Of a stretch of DNA of 64,000 nt, positions 27,055 through 37,138 are shown in pieces. Every line of letters starts with the position of its first letter. Positions within the stretch are counted from its first letter, which is position 1. Under the pieces are notes generated by a model that did not search any database, had not been told where the DNA came from, and worked only from the letters and a program-made list of their open reading frames with translations. The stretch is taken from assembly GCF_003589925.1 (NCBI RefSeq), contig NZ_CP032382.1, forward strand, positions 186,001 to 250,000, written 5' to 3'. This DNA is from Chryseolinea soli (GTDB taxonomy: Bacteria > Bacteroidota > Bacteroidia > Cytophagales > Cyclobacteriaceae). The translations under genes and the position numbers were made by a program.

Positions 27055-27771
27055 TTATCGCTTATCAATTATCTTATATCGGGCATACTCCGGCTTGGGA
27101 TTGCTCTTTCCCTTCATCACTTTACTCAACGCAGTTCCATCGAACGGCTGTGATTTATAATCAACGACCATTTCCCGGAAGTCGAAATCCACCCGGGCTA
27201 AAGGTTGCTCGCTACGCTTCTTGTAGATGATCTGGACCTTTCGCATGATCCGCGTGCTCTCTTCTATCCAATACGTTACCGCGCTCACGCCCATGCGCTT
27301 TTCAATATTTGCCGGTAGCATGAAGTCCATTTTGCGACACGGTTTTCCGTCAGCGATCCTGGAATCGGAAACGTTGCTGCATTTTTTGATGGTCATGTAT
27401 CGTGCCAGTGAATCCTGCAGTGCCATCATCTCCTGGAGTTTATTTTTGTCCATCCCCGAGGGCTTCGTCACAAAAATCGTTTCAGCCTTGGGTTGGATGA
27501 CCACCATTGTCTTATCATCCTGATAGAGCGTGAAATCGCCGGACGTAATTTTAAATCTTCCGCCCTTCATCTGTAGATTAATGACATCGGTGTATTGTTC
27601 TCCCGTTACGGCCAGAACGTTCACTTCATATTTCATCATCAAACCGTGTGTCGGCTGCAGAGAGGCTTTTTTTAAACTCGCATAAGCTTCCTGGAAGAGC
27701 GCCTCGCAATCCTGTGCAACCACGGACGCGACCCAAAAAAGAAATGGTATAAGGACAACAATTCTTTTCAT
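27055..27771 (-). CDS. periplasmic LolA-like protein
   Basis: The protein has 238 residues from the ATG at 27771; an adjacent GTG at 27774 overlaps the stop of the upstream LRR gene by one base. A signal peptide ends at ...ASVVAQ. The mature part has alternating beta-strands typical of the LolA/LppX fold: MKYEVNVLAV, GGRFKITSGDFTLYQDDKTMVVIQP, AETIFV, KMDFMLP, TYWIEESTRIMRKVQIIYKK and ARVDFDFREMVV. LolA proteins carry hydrophobic lipoprotein tails across the periplasm. This one is longer than the housekeeping LolA and sits 40 bases upstream of Rhs B, so a role in escorting a locus-encoded lipoprotein or substrate is plausible. The assignment rests on strand pattern and length; a search by structure prediction could change it. 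Confidence 0.75.
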   Translation of the reverse strand: MKRIVVLIPFLFWVASVVAQDCEALFQEAYASLKKASLQPTHGLMMKYEVNVLAVTGEQYTDVINLQMKGGRFKITSGDFTLYQDDKTMVVIQPKAETIFVTKPSGMDKNKLQEMMALQDSLARYMTIKKCSNVSDSRIADGKPCRKMDFMLPANIEKRMGVSAVTYWIEESTRIMRKVQIIYKKRSEQPLARVDFDFREMVVDYKSQPFDGTALSKVMKGKSNPKPEYARYKIIDKR

Positions 27772-27773
27772 CA

Positions 27774-30700
27774 CTACTTAACAACTTTAGGAACGTTATA
27801 CTGGGTCTCTTGCACGGTCCTAACGCCCCGTTCTGTTTCAATGATCTTGCGGATCAGTTTTCCTTCGGCGTTGTACTGATAGAATAGTCCGAAGTGCTGA
27901 TCGTCGAACATTGCCAGTAGCCGCAGCGTGGAGGGGTCATATACATAGGCCGTCATTTCTGAATCGGTGGGTTGAATGCGCAGATCATCGATCCAAATCG
28001 AAGATGTTGGCTGACATTTTATGGCAAGCCAAAACGGGGAATCGTCCTGATCGTAAGGCTGCGCGTTTCCGAGCCCTGCCGGCAAAATTCTGGCTTCATA
28101 CAATGCCCATTCGCCGCTTCGGCTAACGCGCACGAAGGTGGCAGCCTGCTGTTGTTCAACACTCCAACTTAGCAGGCCCGTATAATCCTGTGCTTTGTAG
28201 ACCTGAAGCTCCAGATTCGGAGCCCCCGATCCTTTTACCCATACCTTCACCTGGAGGCCGTTCCCTTTGATTTGCTTCGAGTAAAGAAAATCCCGTACAG
28301 GAATTATTTGTGAACTGTTGATGTGAAGCGATTGAGCGCCCGAGTGATGCGCACTACCATCGATCGTGCCTTGTGTTGACGTATAGTTAAACCCATCTTC
28401 CAAGTGTCCCCCGGTACCATATTCAAAGCTCTCGAAAAGCACGGATTTGAAGTCGGCATTCTGTGCCACCAGGTAGGGGACCGCGTTATTGTAGCCAAAT
28501 TTTGCCGTGCTTGGAACATTGAGCGCATTGCGCTCCTCAACGGGGTCGCCATGGGGCGAATATTTTGTTACTTCATTCACCTTGAGCCAGCCGGGGTTGT
28601 TCGACTTCTCGGCTCCTTTCCAGTTGAAGGCCTTATATTTGAACGTACCCCCATTAAAATTCTTGTCCTGACTTTGTTCGACCTTGGTGTTGAAGGTATA
28701 GCTTGCTTTGGGCCGCCACTTGCCTCGTTCGCCGGTCTCAAAAGGATTTATCGCCGGCACCGGTGTAGCATATTGAACATTCCAGTTATCGGCGTAAGTC
28801 ACGGCCGATGCCGAGACCACATTGAATGTCATGGATGGACCAAACGCACAGCTGATTGGAACATCCGTGGGGCAATCGTCGCGTTCGAAGACAATGCCGC
28901 CGGTTACTTTATCCAGTTTGAATTTTCCGGACCTTGTAGGAATTTCAGACTCACAAAGCGGCGGGATAAGGATCAATGTGATGTTGTCGCTATAAAACGA
29001 CAGGCCGGGCAAACAACCATTGAATATTCTGGTCCGATAAACATTTGCCACCGCTTGCGCGATGGGGTAACTCGTAAAGCCCTCGCTGTCTCTCTGCTGT
29101 TGCCCTTGCACCTGGGGCCATTGCGAACCGTTTTGACGGTCCCAGGCATACAAATAGTTAAAATTGCTGGACACCGGATCGATCGAGGTCGGCTGTCCAA
29201 AAAAAGCCGTGTACTTCAGTGTAACCGACATGTCCTCCGGGGCCTTGATGATTTGCGGCAATCCCATGGGATTGGTCTGGCGTTGCCCGAGGTATTCCAA
29301 AGACGCAATTTTTTTGGAACAAGGAGCGCTTGGATTCAGAAGGGGATCAAAATCCACCCAATCAAATGCATTGCTGGTAGCATCCAGGTCCAAATTAGGT
29401 ATGACGCTGAAATTGGGCATCGCGTCAAAGTTATTGTTGGCGATGTTCAGATACGTCAACTGTGTCAGTTGAACGTAGTCGTCCGGAAGCGTTCCGCTCA
29501 TGTTGTTGCTAGAAAGATCAACACTTGACAAGGTTCCTTTTAACGCCGTGAAATCGGGCGCAAACTTGAGTTTATCGGAAACAGTCATGTTTGGATTACT
29601 CAACGTAACAATCTCGAGTTTCTTCAATGCCTTTATAGGAAATCGTCCGACACTAAAGCGGCCGAGAGGGTTGTTACGGGCATCCAATTGTGTTAAATTG
29701 TTAAAAACAGCGGCATTTGGATCGGAAAAAGAATTTGGTAACTGTGTAAATTCATTATTACTGATATCGAGGTATTGAAGGTAAGTATTCATCCCTCCTG
29801 TCCCAAAATCGTCTGGAAGGGTTCCCGATCCGGCAATGGCATGGTTGTTCATGAATAGCACAGTTACGTCAAAGTTTGCATCAGATAACAGCGCCTTGAC
29901 AGCTCCGCTAGAGAGATCGATTTGGTTTTGAAATGCGCCCCCAAAGTCCGACGCCTCATTCTCATTGCCTACATAGAGACTTGTTAAAGATGGCATGCTA
30001 TTCAGGTGACTTGGAAGCGAGGTCGTGAGCTGACAGCACCTCAACGATAATATCCTAATGGGGGACGATCCTAAATGATCGAGGCTGGAGTTGGTAATCG
30101 GGTTAAAAGAAAGGTCTAAAGACTGGAGAACCGCTAGTGTTGGAAAATTATCTGGAACATCATGCATATTATTGCTTCGCATCGACAAAATGCGAAGTAC
30201 AAGGCAGTTTGAAAGTCTCGTCATGATTGCTTTCTGATCATTATCGGAAAGGTTACCAAATGCATTTGATGAAATATCCAAGTTTGTCATGGCGTCGAAT
30301 CCATCAAATTCGAGCGGCAAGCTCAAGAGGCCTACACTCCGCATAACCAAATTTCTCACAGTATAGAATCCTTTGAATGCTGGGGGGACAGCTCCTAAAG
30401 GATTGCCGCTCACGTCCAACTGGTTTAAATTAGTCATGCCAAAACCTGGGGCGGCGAGCGGGCCGAAAGACGAGGCCGTTAGTCCGCAATAAGAAAGATT
30501 TAAAATCGACAGTTGATCCAGATTATTAAAGTCGCCTGTCACAATATTATCCGTTGTACCCGGGGTCGTTGTCAGCGAATTGTAAGAGAGGTTTAAGTAG
30601 GTAAGATTTATGAGGTTGGCAAAATAGGCAGTGTAAATGGTCAACCGGTTTGATCCACTATAGCTTGAGATATCCACCGATGTTAATGGACTGTTCCCCG

Positions 30701-31172
30701 TTGAACTAGTTCCCAGCCAGTCAACCGTTCCTGTACACTCATTGCTACTAAGAATGAGATAATAAAGACTGGTGAGCGCCGACAGGTTTGGCATAGTTCC
30801 CGAAATCCGCGTACGATTACTCTTCGTGTAATCCGATGGAATGGACAATCTTTGAAGATATACCAAGTTGTTTAGCGTTGCCGGCAAAGTACCCTGAACA
30901 TTATCGGCAGTGGAAAAGTCAATTGACGTAACGTGACCACTAGTGAATGTGATGCCTGGCAAATCGGCACTCGAAAAAGCAGACAACGGCACCGCGTCAT
31001 CGAACAACTTGACCGTGTTCCATCTCGATTGCAATCCCGTAGTGCTATTATAAAAATCGCGCAGCGCCTGAATCTCCGGATCCACCACGACTGCTCCTTC
31101 ACCCGCGTATAACAAAGACGTTTTCGCGCAAACGGCAACCAGTAACAAGAGAAAATTAATTTTTTTGATCAT
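27774..31172 (-). CDS. secreted leucine-rich-repeat protein with Rhs-like C-terminal tail
   Basis: The protein has 1132 residues. A signal peptide (MIKKINFLLLLVAVCAKTSLLYA) is followed by an LRR cap motif (EIQALRDFYNSTTGLQSRWN) and roughly 20 leucine-rich repeats to about residue 640 (LTYLNLSYNSL, LNQLDVSGNPL, LQSLDLSFNPI, LTYLNIANNNF). A Cys-containing linker and a carbohydrate-binding-like beta region (about 900-1070, QSLHINSSQIIPVRDF) precede a final YD-type unit (MTAYVYDPSTLRLLAMFDDQHFGLFYQYNAEGKLIRKII). That tail links it to Rhs proteins although it lacks a YD array and a toxin domain. It lies between the SpvB-like gene (24-base gap) and the LolA-like gene. It is probably a surface adhesin or recognition protein exported with the Rhs proteins; no T9SS signal is seen. 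Confidence 0.88.
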   Translation of the reverse strand: MIKKINFLLLLVAVCAKTSLLYAGEGAVVVDPEIQALRDFYNSTTGLQSRWNTVKLFDDAVPLSAFSSADLPGITFTSGHVTSIDFSTADNVQGTLPATLNNLVYLQRLSIPSDYTKSNRTRISGTMPNLSALTSLYYLILSSNECTGTVDWLGTSSTGNSPLTSVDISSYSGSNRLTIYTAYFANLINLTYLNLSYNSLTTTPGTTDNIVTGDFNNLDQLSILNLSYCGLTASSFGPLAAPGFGMTNLNQLDVSGNPLGAVPPAFKGFYTVRNLVMRSVGLLSLPLEFDGFDAMTNLDISSNAFGNLSDNDQKAIMTRLSNCLVLRILSMRSNNMHDVPDNFPTLAVLQSLDLSFNPITNSSLDHLGSSPIRILSLRCCQLTTSLPSHLNSMPSLTSLYVGNENEASDFGGAFQNQIDLSSGAVKALLSDANFDVTVLFMNNHAIAGSGTLPDDFGTGGMNTYLQYLDISNNEFTQLPNSFSDPNAAVFNNLTQLDARNNPLGRFSVGRFPIKALKKLEIVTLSNPNMTVSDKLKFAPDFTALKGTLSSVDLSSNNMSGTLPDDYVQLTQLTYLNIANNNFDAMPNFSVIPNLDLDATSNAFDWVDFDPLLNPSAPCSKKIASLEYLGQRQTNPMGLPQIIKAPEDMSVTLKYTAFFGQPTSIDPVSSNFNYLYAWDRQNGSQWPQVQGQQQRDSEGFTSYPIAQAVANVYRTRIFNGCLPGLSFYSDNITLILIPPLCESEIPTRSGKFKLDKVTGGIVFERDDCPTDVPISCAFGPSMTFNVVSASAVTYADNWNVQYATPVPAINPFETGERGKWRPKASYTFNTKVEQSQDKNFNGGTFKYKAFNWKGAEKSNNPGWLKVNEVTKYSPHGDPVEERNALNVPSTAKFGYNNAVPYLVAQNADFKSVLFESFEYGTGGHLEDGFNYTSTQGTIDGSAHHSGAQSLHINSSQIIPVRDFLYSKQIKGNGLQVKVWVKGSGAPNLELQVYKAQDYTGLLSWSVEQQQAATFVRVSRSGEWALYEARILPAGLGNAQPYDQDDSPFWLAIKCQPTSSIWIDDLRIQPTDSEMTAYVYDPSTLRLLAMFDDQHFGLFYQYNAEGKLIRKIIETERGVRTVQETQYNVPKVVK

Positions 31173-31196
31173 TGCTTCTAGACGTTAATGTCTTAC

Positions 31197-34100
31197 TTAG
31201 TATTCCGTTTTTACTGTTTTAAAACTTCCTCCACCACAATCCACGTCGAAGGTCCCTAACTCAATAGAAGTATTACCTCCCACGATCTTGAACTGGATGG
31301 TGACGTTTTTAACGGTGGCATCGCTGAGGTCTGCCGTACAACCTTCAGGCAGGCGATCAACATACTGTGTCAAATTCAAGTGATAGTACGGTCCCGGAAG
31401 GATTACTGAATTTCCAGCAAGCTGAACGTTACAGTTTGCATCGGGTTGATTGCCTTGAAAGAGTTGATAGCCACAGTTCATATCCTTCACAAATTGACTG
31501 CCATCAAGTCGGCTGTTTAAAATTCCCGTACCCGCGTCGGTTCCCGGGGTAGGCTCGGTGGTATAACGGTCGGCGTCAGATTTGTGCACCGACGTTGCCG
31601 TAAGGGAATTCGCTGTAGGATTGTGGAAGGTCACCGAACCGGCGTCTTCCGAGAGTCTATTGTTTCTTCCGGTAGAAACAATGGTGACGTACTCCACGAA
31701 CGTGGGATCGCCAGTCGTTCCTGTTACCGGCACGAGCTTCACTCTATCCTGGCTATAGTCCAATGCACTGACCTGAAAGTTAAAATTCTCGCCAAGGTAT
31801 AAAACATCTCCTGTGGTGATTTGGGCAAGCTGCTGGCAACCCACATCTCCTGTGAACTTAAGCCAGGTGTCGGTGCCGGTTTTTGAATAGGTGAAATTCA
31901 ATGATTGGCCTACCGTCGTACTATGGGCTAGCTTCTTGCCTTCTGTGACATACTTCGCTGTGAAGTTAGGATACTCCCAACTGGCCGGAACCCGATTCGA
32001 CAAATAGGCTCCCGCGAACTCGTCGTTTGCTTTCACCGCTACAACCTGCCCTGTCCACGCATCGAAGGCGACATTTTCTTCTGTGTGTAGAATACCGTCC
32101 TGGGAAGTCACCGTCTTTTTGAGGATGGCCGGATAACGTACCACTTTTGAAGTGGTGTGGCTGGCAATGGTGCCTTCGGTAAAATTGAATGACGGCATAC
32201 CCGTAGGCCAAACTAAGATGAAAGGAAATGCCGGAGTCAAATCAACATCGATCTCCATGTTTCCGTCATATGATTTTTCATCCACCCTTTTTTGTGAAAA
32301 CGTAACCTCCACTTCGCGTCCGGGGTTCTTCATTTGGAGTTCTCCAAAAAGAGACGAGACGACGGGAATCTTTTCTTCGGGCTTGAAATACTCATACTGT
32401 ACAAATGCCACCTTATCGTCGTCGGCTGGCGATGAACTATAAGTACCCCGATAACTTGAACTCGCCTTTATTTTGCCGTGCATGGCATTCAGGATAAAGC
32501 TGAACCCTTGCGTGGCAAACGTCCTGTCGGTGATCTTGTTGACCAGAATTCCAAGGATATATTGCTTTTCATGCTCCGCTTTAATTTCCGTCATTGTGCG
32601 GGAATTGCCTGGATCTGCAAATCGAACTGGGAAATCTTTGGCCGTGTTGAATTCGGTGACACTATATCCTGGTGAAGTTTTGCCGGAGTGAATGTTACGG
32701 ACGATTACTTTGGAATACCCCACCGAGGCGCCGGGCAAAATACTTTCGCCCAAAGGCCCTTCCGATTGCTTCCTGTCTTTTCCAGCGATGATCTTGCTAA
32801 AGAAACCTTGATGCTTGCGAGCAATAAAATCGACCAGGATATTTTCTTCGCGCATGGCGGGCGGTTCGTTTGTTGCCACACCGGAGCTGATGTCGATACC
32901 GCTCTCATCTCGCACTTTGTACATGTATTCGTTTCCGAGCAGCACTTTGTTCCCTTCCATCCCTTGGTCAAAGGTCAACAGTCGCTTCACCCGAACACCA
33001 CCACCCTTTTTGGCTACCGGTACGGGCACACGCAAATATGAATTTTCAAAACTGATGCGACCGCAGAGAATCTCCGGGTGAGAAATGCCCTGCACCCAAG
33101 TATGGAGCTGACGCACCATGGCGAGCGCCTGGTCCGCGCCACCGCCCGTGTTGGAGTCGTTCATCCCGGGGGAGCAATTTCCATCCTGATCGATCATCCC
33201 CAAACGCTGGGTCTTCACAAACTCTTCACAAACCTGTTTCGGGTAGCGTGGCTGGCCTGGTTTCAGCCAGATGTAAAAGCCACTGCTATCGTAGGTGCAG
33301 GATCCCACCGAAGCATATCCCGTTATAAAATCGGCATTACATTTTGACAGATCCGGGGTGGAGTTTCCTACTAATGTATAGAGCAGCTTGAAATAGATTT
33401 TGTTGTCGCCATTCACATATCGCTCATCGATCAAAGCCTTAAGTCTTTTTTTCTGACTGCCCGTGGTCACGTTGATGGCATTGGTGTTAAGTTGGTAAAT
33501 AATTCCTGTACCAGGATCTCCGCCACCCGGATCGATTAAAGGCGCCATCACATGGGCTTCCTGATCCTGTACATAGGCGTAATCATCCTGCTCATACTGC
33601 ACGTGTATCTCACCGCCCGAAGGGAGTTTGATCCCCTTCAAGTGCCAGGCCGCCGGATCAAATCCATTTACGTTTGAGGCCATTTGTTGATTCAGCCAAT
33701 GCCGTCTGGCGGCAAACTGCTCTTCTCCCTTGGCCTGATAATTTCCCCATGCATCGGAACTGAAGACACTATAGGGAGGATTTTGATCAAGCGTCGTCAG
33801 ACCTTCGTAGTTCTTGGTTACATCCTCCTTGTTGGTAGGGTTGGTGGGATTGGGGTCGGTGTACTTATCAGGATATTTGCTGTAATCAGGATAGTTATAG
33901 GTAAAAACATAGGGACTTATTCTGGAAGTCTGTATGCCGTTGTACTCAAAATAAACGCTCTCCAAGGTTAGTTTTCCGGAACTGGAGTTAGGAAGTACGT
34001 CATCCGGTCGACTGCCGTCTGGTTTAGCCAGATCATTGTTGTACTTAAAATATACAGTCTTGATCGGCTTTACATCCGTTTTTGGTGTTGGACTGCCATT

Positions 34101-36350
34101 GGGACTCCTGCCGGGAACATCCGTTTCGCAGTCGCTTAAGGCGTAAAGATCTATTCGGACGAGTTTCTTCAACGCAAAGTTCCGATCGGGTGTCACATTT
34201 TTGTCCAACGCAACTGCCGAAGCCTCCTTCGAATCAATGCGGTCGCCATCGACTCCAGTATGGTCTAGCGCCTTGGGATCCGAGGTTGTTGAAAATATGG
34301 CTACGTGCGTTTTGGTCTCAATGGACTCCAGGTAATAGATTTCCTTTTGTCCTTCCGTATAGGAAAGTTGATCGTCCTTGTTGTCGGACTGCGAGTTGGC
34401 ATTAAAATAAAATCCCGAGAAAGGCGCTCTCCAGCGATACCAGTCCTGGCCAGCCGTCTGCGAGCGATAGTTAAAGCGCGTATATCCTCCAAGATCATCC
34501 GGCGAGCCACCATCCCCGTTCCGATCGATAAAATCGGGTGTCTGGATTTCGGTTAACAAGTAGGCCGATCCATACGGAGCCATTTGTTCCTGGCCCACCT
34601 TAACATCGCCTCCCGTCGGATCCTGGGCTGACCCTGGATAAGCTATATAATTTTTAGAAATGTGGGCCGCATCGACACGTCTCCCGCTAAAGCTTAAATT
34701 TTTCTCCTCCTTGTTGAAAACGGGCAAGCCATACACATAGCGATTCCCCGATTCGTTGGTTACCGCCATCTCGCCGATGAGATTCTGGTAGACGGGGTCG
34801 ACGCCGTGATAGGCCTGATCGGTTATGAATTTACTGCGGTTAAAGGCTTGCCCACTCGGCTTGACCGTCTTCGTACCATTCGGTCCATCCTGTACGAAGA
34901 ACATATCTTTGTAGAAGTGATAGCCAATATAGGACGAACGACCGCCTCGCTGATTTCCATTGTAGGCAAACCCCTTGTTTTGAAAGGGGATCTGGCTTGG
35001 CTGCTTGCCCGAAATGCTAGCTTGTTCAGGAGCGTCCGTAACGGCTGCTCCCCATTCTCCCCCGAGGTCATTGTTAAATCTAAAAAATACGGGTTCATCC
35101 TGAGGTACAGCCGAGTTTAGATCGGAGAACGATGACAACCCACGCTTCCAATCGTCCATATCTAAATTATAGGTTCCCACCCCTAAATCCACGCCGGGCC
35201 CAAAAGTCCAGCCGGCGGCCATTTCAAAACCTACGTTATAGATAAAGGTGCTGCTAGAGACCTTCCTGGGACTAAAATGTCCAGCGGTTTGGTTCCGCAA
35301 CCGGAAACCGCCGGCAAGCCCTTCGCCCGTCACCGAAAAATTATCGGCATCGCTAAAAGGCACACCCAGGAAAACATCGCGTTTATTGAAGTCCGTTTCT
35401 TTTTCCATATGGTAGTCCATCACGTCCGCGGCTTGCGCGCTGGCAGAATACATGTAGCCGTATCCGTGTGCCGTTTCCGAAGCCTCGTTCGTCTGATACG
35501 CATAACTACCAAATAAATTTCCCGTTATACCGGCGGGAAATGGCCCCGGGTCCCCCTGAAATGCAATGGAAACATTGAAGGAAGCCCCGTCATAGTGCGG
35601 GACAGTCAACGGTTTAGCAAATTCATTGAACGAAAAAATCCCGTACTGGCTACCAGCGGCATATAGGTCTGGTTGCTTTCCAGCCCTGGTCATAAATTTC
35701 ATCTTATCTTTTGCAGGGTAACGCGATGCGAAAGTATTAAAAGCGGTCGCGGCGATGTTCGTACTCAGAGAAAAGCTGCCTGTACCATCGGAAAGATTAT
35801 ACCCAAGGTTCACAATCCCCTTGCCCAGGCTTACACCAATCCCCTGGTTATATCCGAATCCCCGGTAATTATTGTATCGCAAGGATGTGTTAAAATTCAG
35901 GAAGTCAACGCTGGCGATCTCAAATGAAAACGCCGTACCCACCGTGGCGGTCCAGTTCGTTGGCTGCTTGTTGTGGAAAATAATATCCTGGCCATTAAAA
36001 TCGTCGGGAACCCCTTGCGTGGCACGGTTAATCGCACCGGCATTTAGCGTAAATCCATATCCAACCCAGCTTGCCTCCTCTTCCGGCGTCACGCCGCTGT
36101 GGTAGGACAAGGAAATGGGATAACTGCTGCCCTGGGGGCCAGGAACTTCTAGCACAGGGAGATTGTACGTGAAGTCACCCGTGAACTCGTCCACCATGTT
36201 GGTGGTGGCCACAGGTTCGAAGCTGGAGAATTCCGGTTGCCCTGGGCCGGAAGTCAATGCATAACTCACCGTTGGTAGAACGGTTTGCACCACAAACTGC
36301 ACAACAAGATACACAGCTATGCCTCTGAGAATTTTACGGTTTCTGATCAT
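31197..36350 (-). CDS. secreted SpvB/Rhs-type giant protein without YD toxin tail
   Basis: The protein has 1717 residues with a signal peptide (MIRNRKILRGIAVYLVVQFV ... SYAL). The mature N-terminus carries the segment typical of Bacteroidota SpvB/Rhs-family surface proteins: TNMVDEFTGDFTYNLPVLEV, then ISLSYHSGVTPEEEASWVGY and GFTLNAGAINRATQGVPDDF. The middle alternates beta-rich repeats with KTVYFKYNND and HVQYEQDDYAYVQDQEAHVM strands. The end (TIQFKIVGGNTSIELGTFDV) is beta-rich and carries neither a classical Rhs core (GRFLSxDP) nor a T9SS domain. In Tc and Rhs systems the SpvB part forms part of the cocoon or carrier, so this could be a carrier or surface scaffold for the Rhs proteins downstream. 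A 139-base gap separates it from the preceding lipoprotein gene, the largest gap in this part of the operon and a possible internal promoter site. The function is unproven. Confidence 0.85.
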   Translation of the reverse strand: MIRNRKILRGIAVYLVVQFVVQTVLPTVSYALTSGPGQPEFSSFEPVATTNMVDEFTGDFTYNLPVLEVPGPQGSSYPISLSYHSGVTPEEEASWVGYGFTLNAGAINRATQGVPDDFNGQDIIFHNKQPTNWTATVGTAFSFEIASVDFLNFNTSLRYNNYRGFGYNQGIGVSLGKGIVNLGYNLSDGTGSFSLSTNIAATAFNTFASRYPAKDKMKFMTRAGKQPDLYAAGSQYGIFSFNEFAKPLTVPHYDGASFNVSIAFQGDPGPFPAGITGNLFGSYAYQTNEASETAHGYGYMYSASAQAADVMDYHMEKETDFNKRDVFLGVPFSDADNFSVTGEGLAGGFRLRNQTAGHFSPRKVSSSTFIYNVGFEMAAGWTFGPGVDLGVGTYNLDMDDWKRGLSSFSDLNSAVPQDEPVFFRFNNDLGGEWGAAVTDAPEQASISGKQPSQIPFQNKGFAYNGNQRGGRSSYIGYHFYKDMFFVQDGPNGTKTVKPSGQAFNRSKFITDQAYHGVDPVYQNLIGEMAVTNESGNRYVYGLPVFNKEEKNLSFSGRRVDAAHISKNYIAYPGSAQDPTGGDVKVGQEQMAPYGSAYLLTEIQTPDFIDRNGDGGSPDDLGGYTRFNYRSQTAGQDWYRWRAPFSGFYFNANSQSDNKDDQLSYTEGQKEIYYLESIETKTHVAIFSTTSDPKALDHTGVDGDRIDSKEASAVALDKNVTPDRNFALKKLVRIDLYALSDCETDVPGRSPNGSPTPKTDVKPIKTVYFKYNNDLAKPDGSRPDDVLPNSSSGKLTLESVYFEYNGIQTSRISPYVFTYNYPDYSKYPDKYTDPNPTNPTNKEDVTKNYEGLTTLDQNPPYSVFSSDAWGNYQAKGEEQFAARRHWLNQQMASNVNGFDPAAWHLKGIKLPSGGEIHVQYEQDDYAYVQDQEAHVMAPLIDPGGGDPGTGIIYQLNTNAINVTTGSQKKRLKALIDERYVNGDNKIYFKLLYTLVGNSTPDLSKCNADFITGYASVGSCTYDSSGFYIWLKPGQPRYPKQVCEEFVKTQRLGMIDQDGNCSPGMNDSNTGGGADQALAMVRQLHTWVQGISHPEILCGRISFENSYLRVPVPVAKKGGGVRVKRLLTFDQGMEGNKVLLGNEYMYKVRDESGIDISSGVATNEPPAMREENILVDFIARKHQGFFSKIIAGKDRKQSEGPLGESILPGASVGYSKVIVRNIHSGKTSPGYSVTEFNTAKDFPVRFADPGNSRTMTEIKAEHEKQYILGILVNKITDRTFATQGFSFILNAMHGKIKASSSYRGTYSSSPADDDKVAFVQYEYFKPEEKIPVVSSLFGELQMKNPGREVEVTFSQKRVDEKSYDGNMEIDVDLTPAFPFILVWPTGMPSFNFTEGTIASHTTSKVVRYPAILKKTVTSQDGILHTEENVAFDAWTGQVVAVKANDEFAGAYLSNRVPASWEYPNFTAKYVTEGKKLAHSTTVGQSLNFTYSKTGTDTWLKFTGDVGCQQLAQITTGDVLYLGENFNFQVSALDYSQDRVKLVPVTGTTGDPTFVEYVTIVSTGRNNRLSEDAGSVTFHNPTANSLTATSVHKSDADRYTTEPTPGTDAGTGILNSRLDGSQFVKDMNCGYQLFQGNQPDANCNVQLAGNSVILPGPYYHLNLTQYVDRLPEGCTADLSDATVKNVTIQFKIVGGNTSIELGTFDVDCGGGSFKTVKTEY

Positions 36351-36489
36351 GATCTATACAAAAATGTTTCTTGAATACTTATTTGATTATACAGAGAAGA
36401 TGGTTTCTAAATCACTCGCAACTATTAAATTTTTTTTCTATCGCACATCTATTTTGATAACTGTCAACCTCGTGACACTAAAGTAAAAA

Positions 36490-37131
36490 TTAGAATTTCA
36501 ATTTTGGAATGGAAGTCAAACTATTTTTTTGAAATAAAAATTGATTCACCCCCAAGTTCCAATATGGGTCTTCAAACACCAATGTTACATCATCAAAATC
36601 TTTCGTAACATCCCCACAGCCATAGTCTTGCAGTTGAAAAACAACTTGAAAACTTAGGCTGTTAGCGATAGCGTTGTATCCCTCATACTGAGATAAGACC
36701 GGTAAGATAGTTTTTGACTTGTACTTGAGGGAGATAAAATTCTGAATATCAAAACTTAATACAGTCGAGCGATTCAGAAAATCACGGTCACCCTGCAGGC
36801 CGTACTGTATCAGATTTCCGTACACTTTGTCACTTTTATCGGCCTGGAGGCTCACTTGAAATGACAAACCGCAAGCATAGCTCTTTCGAACCGTATCGAA
36901 GCTAACGTTGTCGGAGTTCATGAACTCCCGGTACGCCAAGTAATCCGCCGGCAAAAAACGCGCGCGCATAGTGACATGGTTAACCGCTTTTGTCCTTACC
37001 AAACCATTGTCCTCTGCCGCAATCCAGGGCAGGTATTTGGCCGGTTCTAGCGACTCCGGTTTCGTGCACCCCTGTAGCACGAACAACGATAAAATCATAA
37101 GCGATGGGCCTATTCTCAAAAAAGTTCGCAT
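36490..37131 (-). CDS. lipoprotein of unknown function in the secretion operon
   Basis: The protein has 213 residues with a lipoprotein signal: MRTFLRIGPSLMILSLFVLQGC, with Cys22 in the lipobox LQGC. I do not recognise a family. The mature part is mainly beta-stranded (NHVTMRARFLPADYLAYREF, SFQVVFQLQDYGCGDV, DVTLVFEDPYWNLGVNQFLF) with two further cysteines that could form a disulfide. It starts 7 bases after the Skp-like gene and so belongs to the same transcript. In secretin systems a small outer-membrane lipoprotein (pilotin) often assists secretin assembly, and that is one possibility here. A substrate-receptor role is another. Confidence 0.8.
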   Translation of the reverse strand: MRTFLRIGPSLMILSLFVLQGCTKPESLEPAKYLPWIAAEDNGLVRTKAVNHVTMRARFLPADYLAYREFMNSDNVSFDTVRKSYACGLSFQVSLQADKSDKVYGNLIQYGLQGDRDFLNRSTVLSFDIQNFISLKYKSKTILPVLSQYEGYNAIANSLSFQVVFQLQDYGCGDVTKDFDDVTLVFEDPYWNLGVNQFLFQKNSLTSIPKLKF

Positions 37132-37138
37132 ATCGGTG

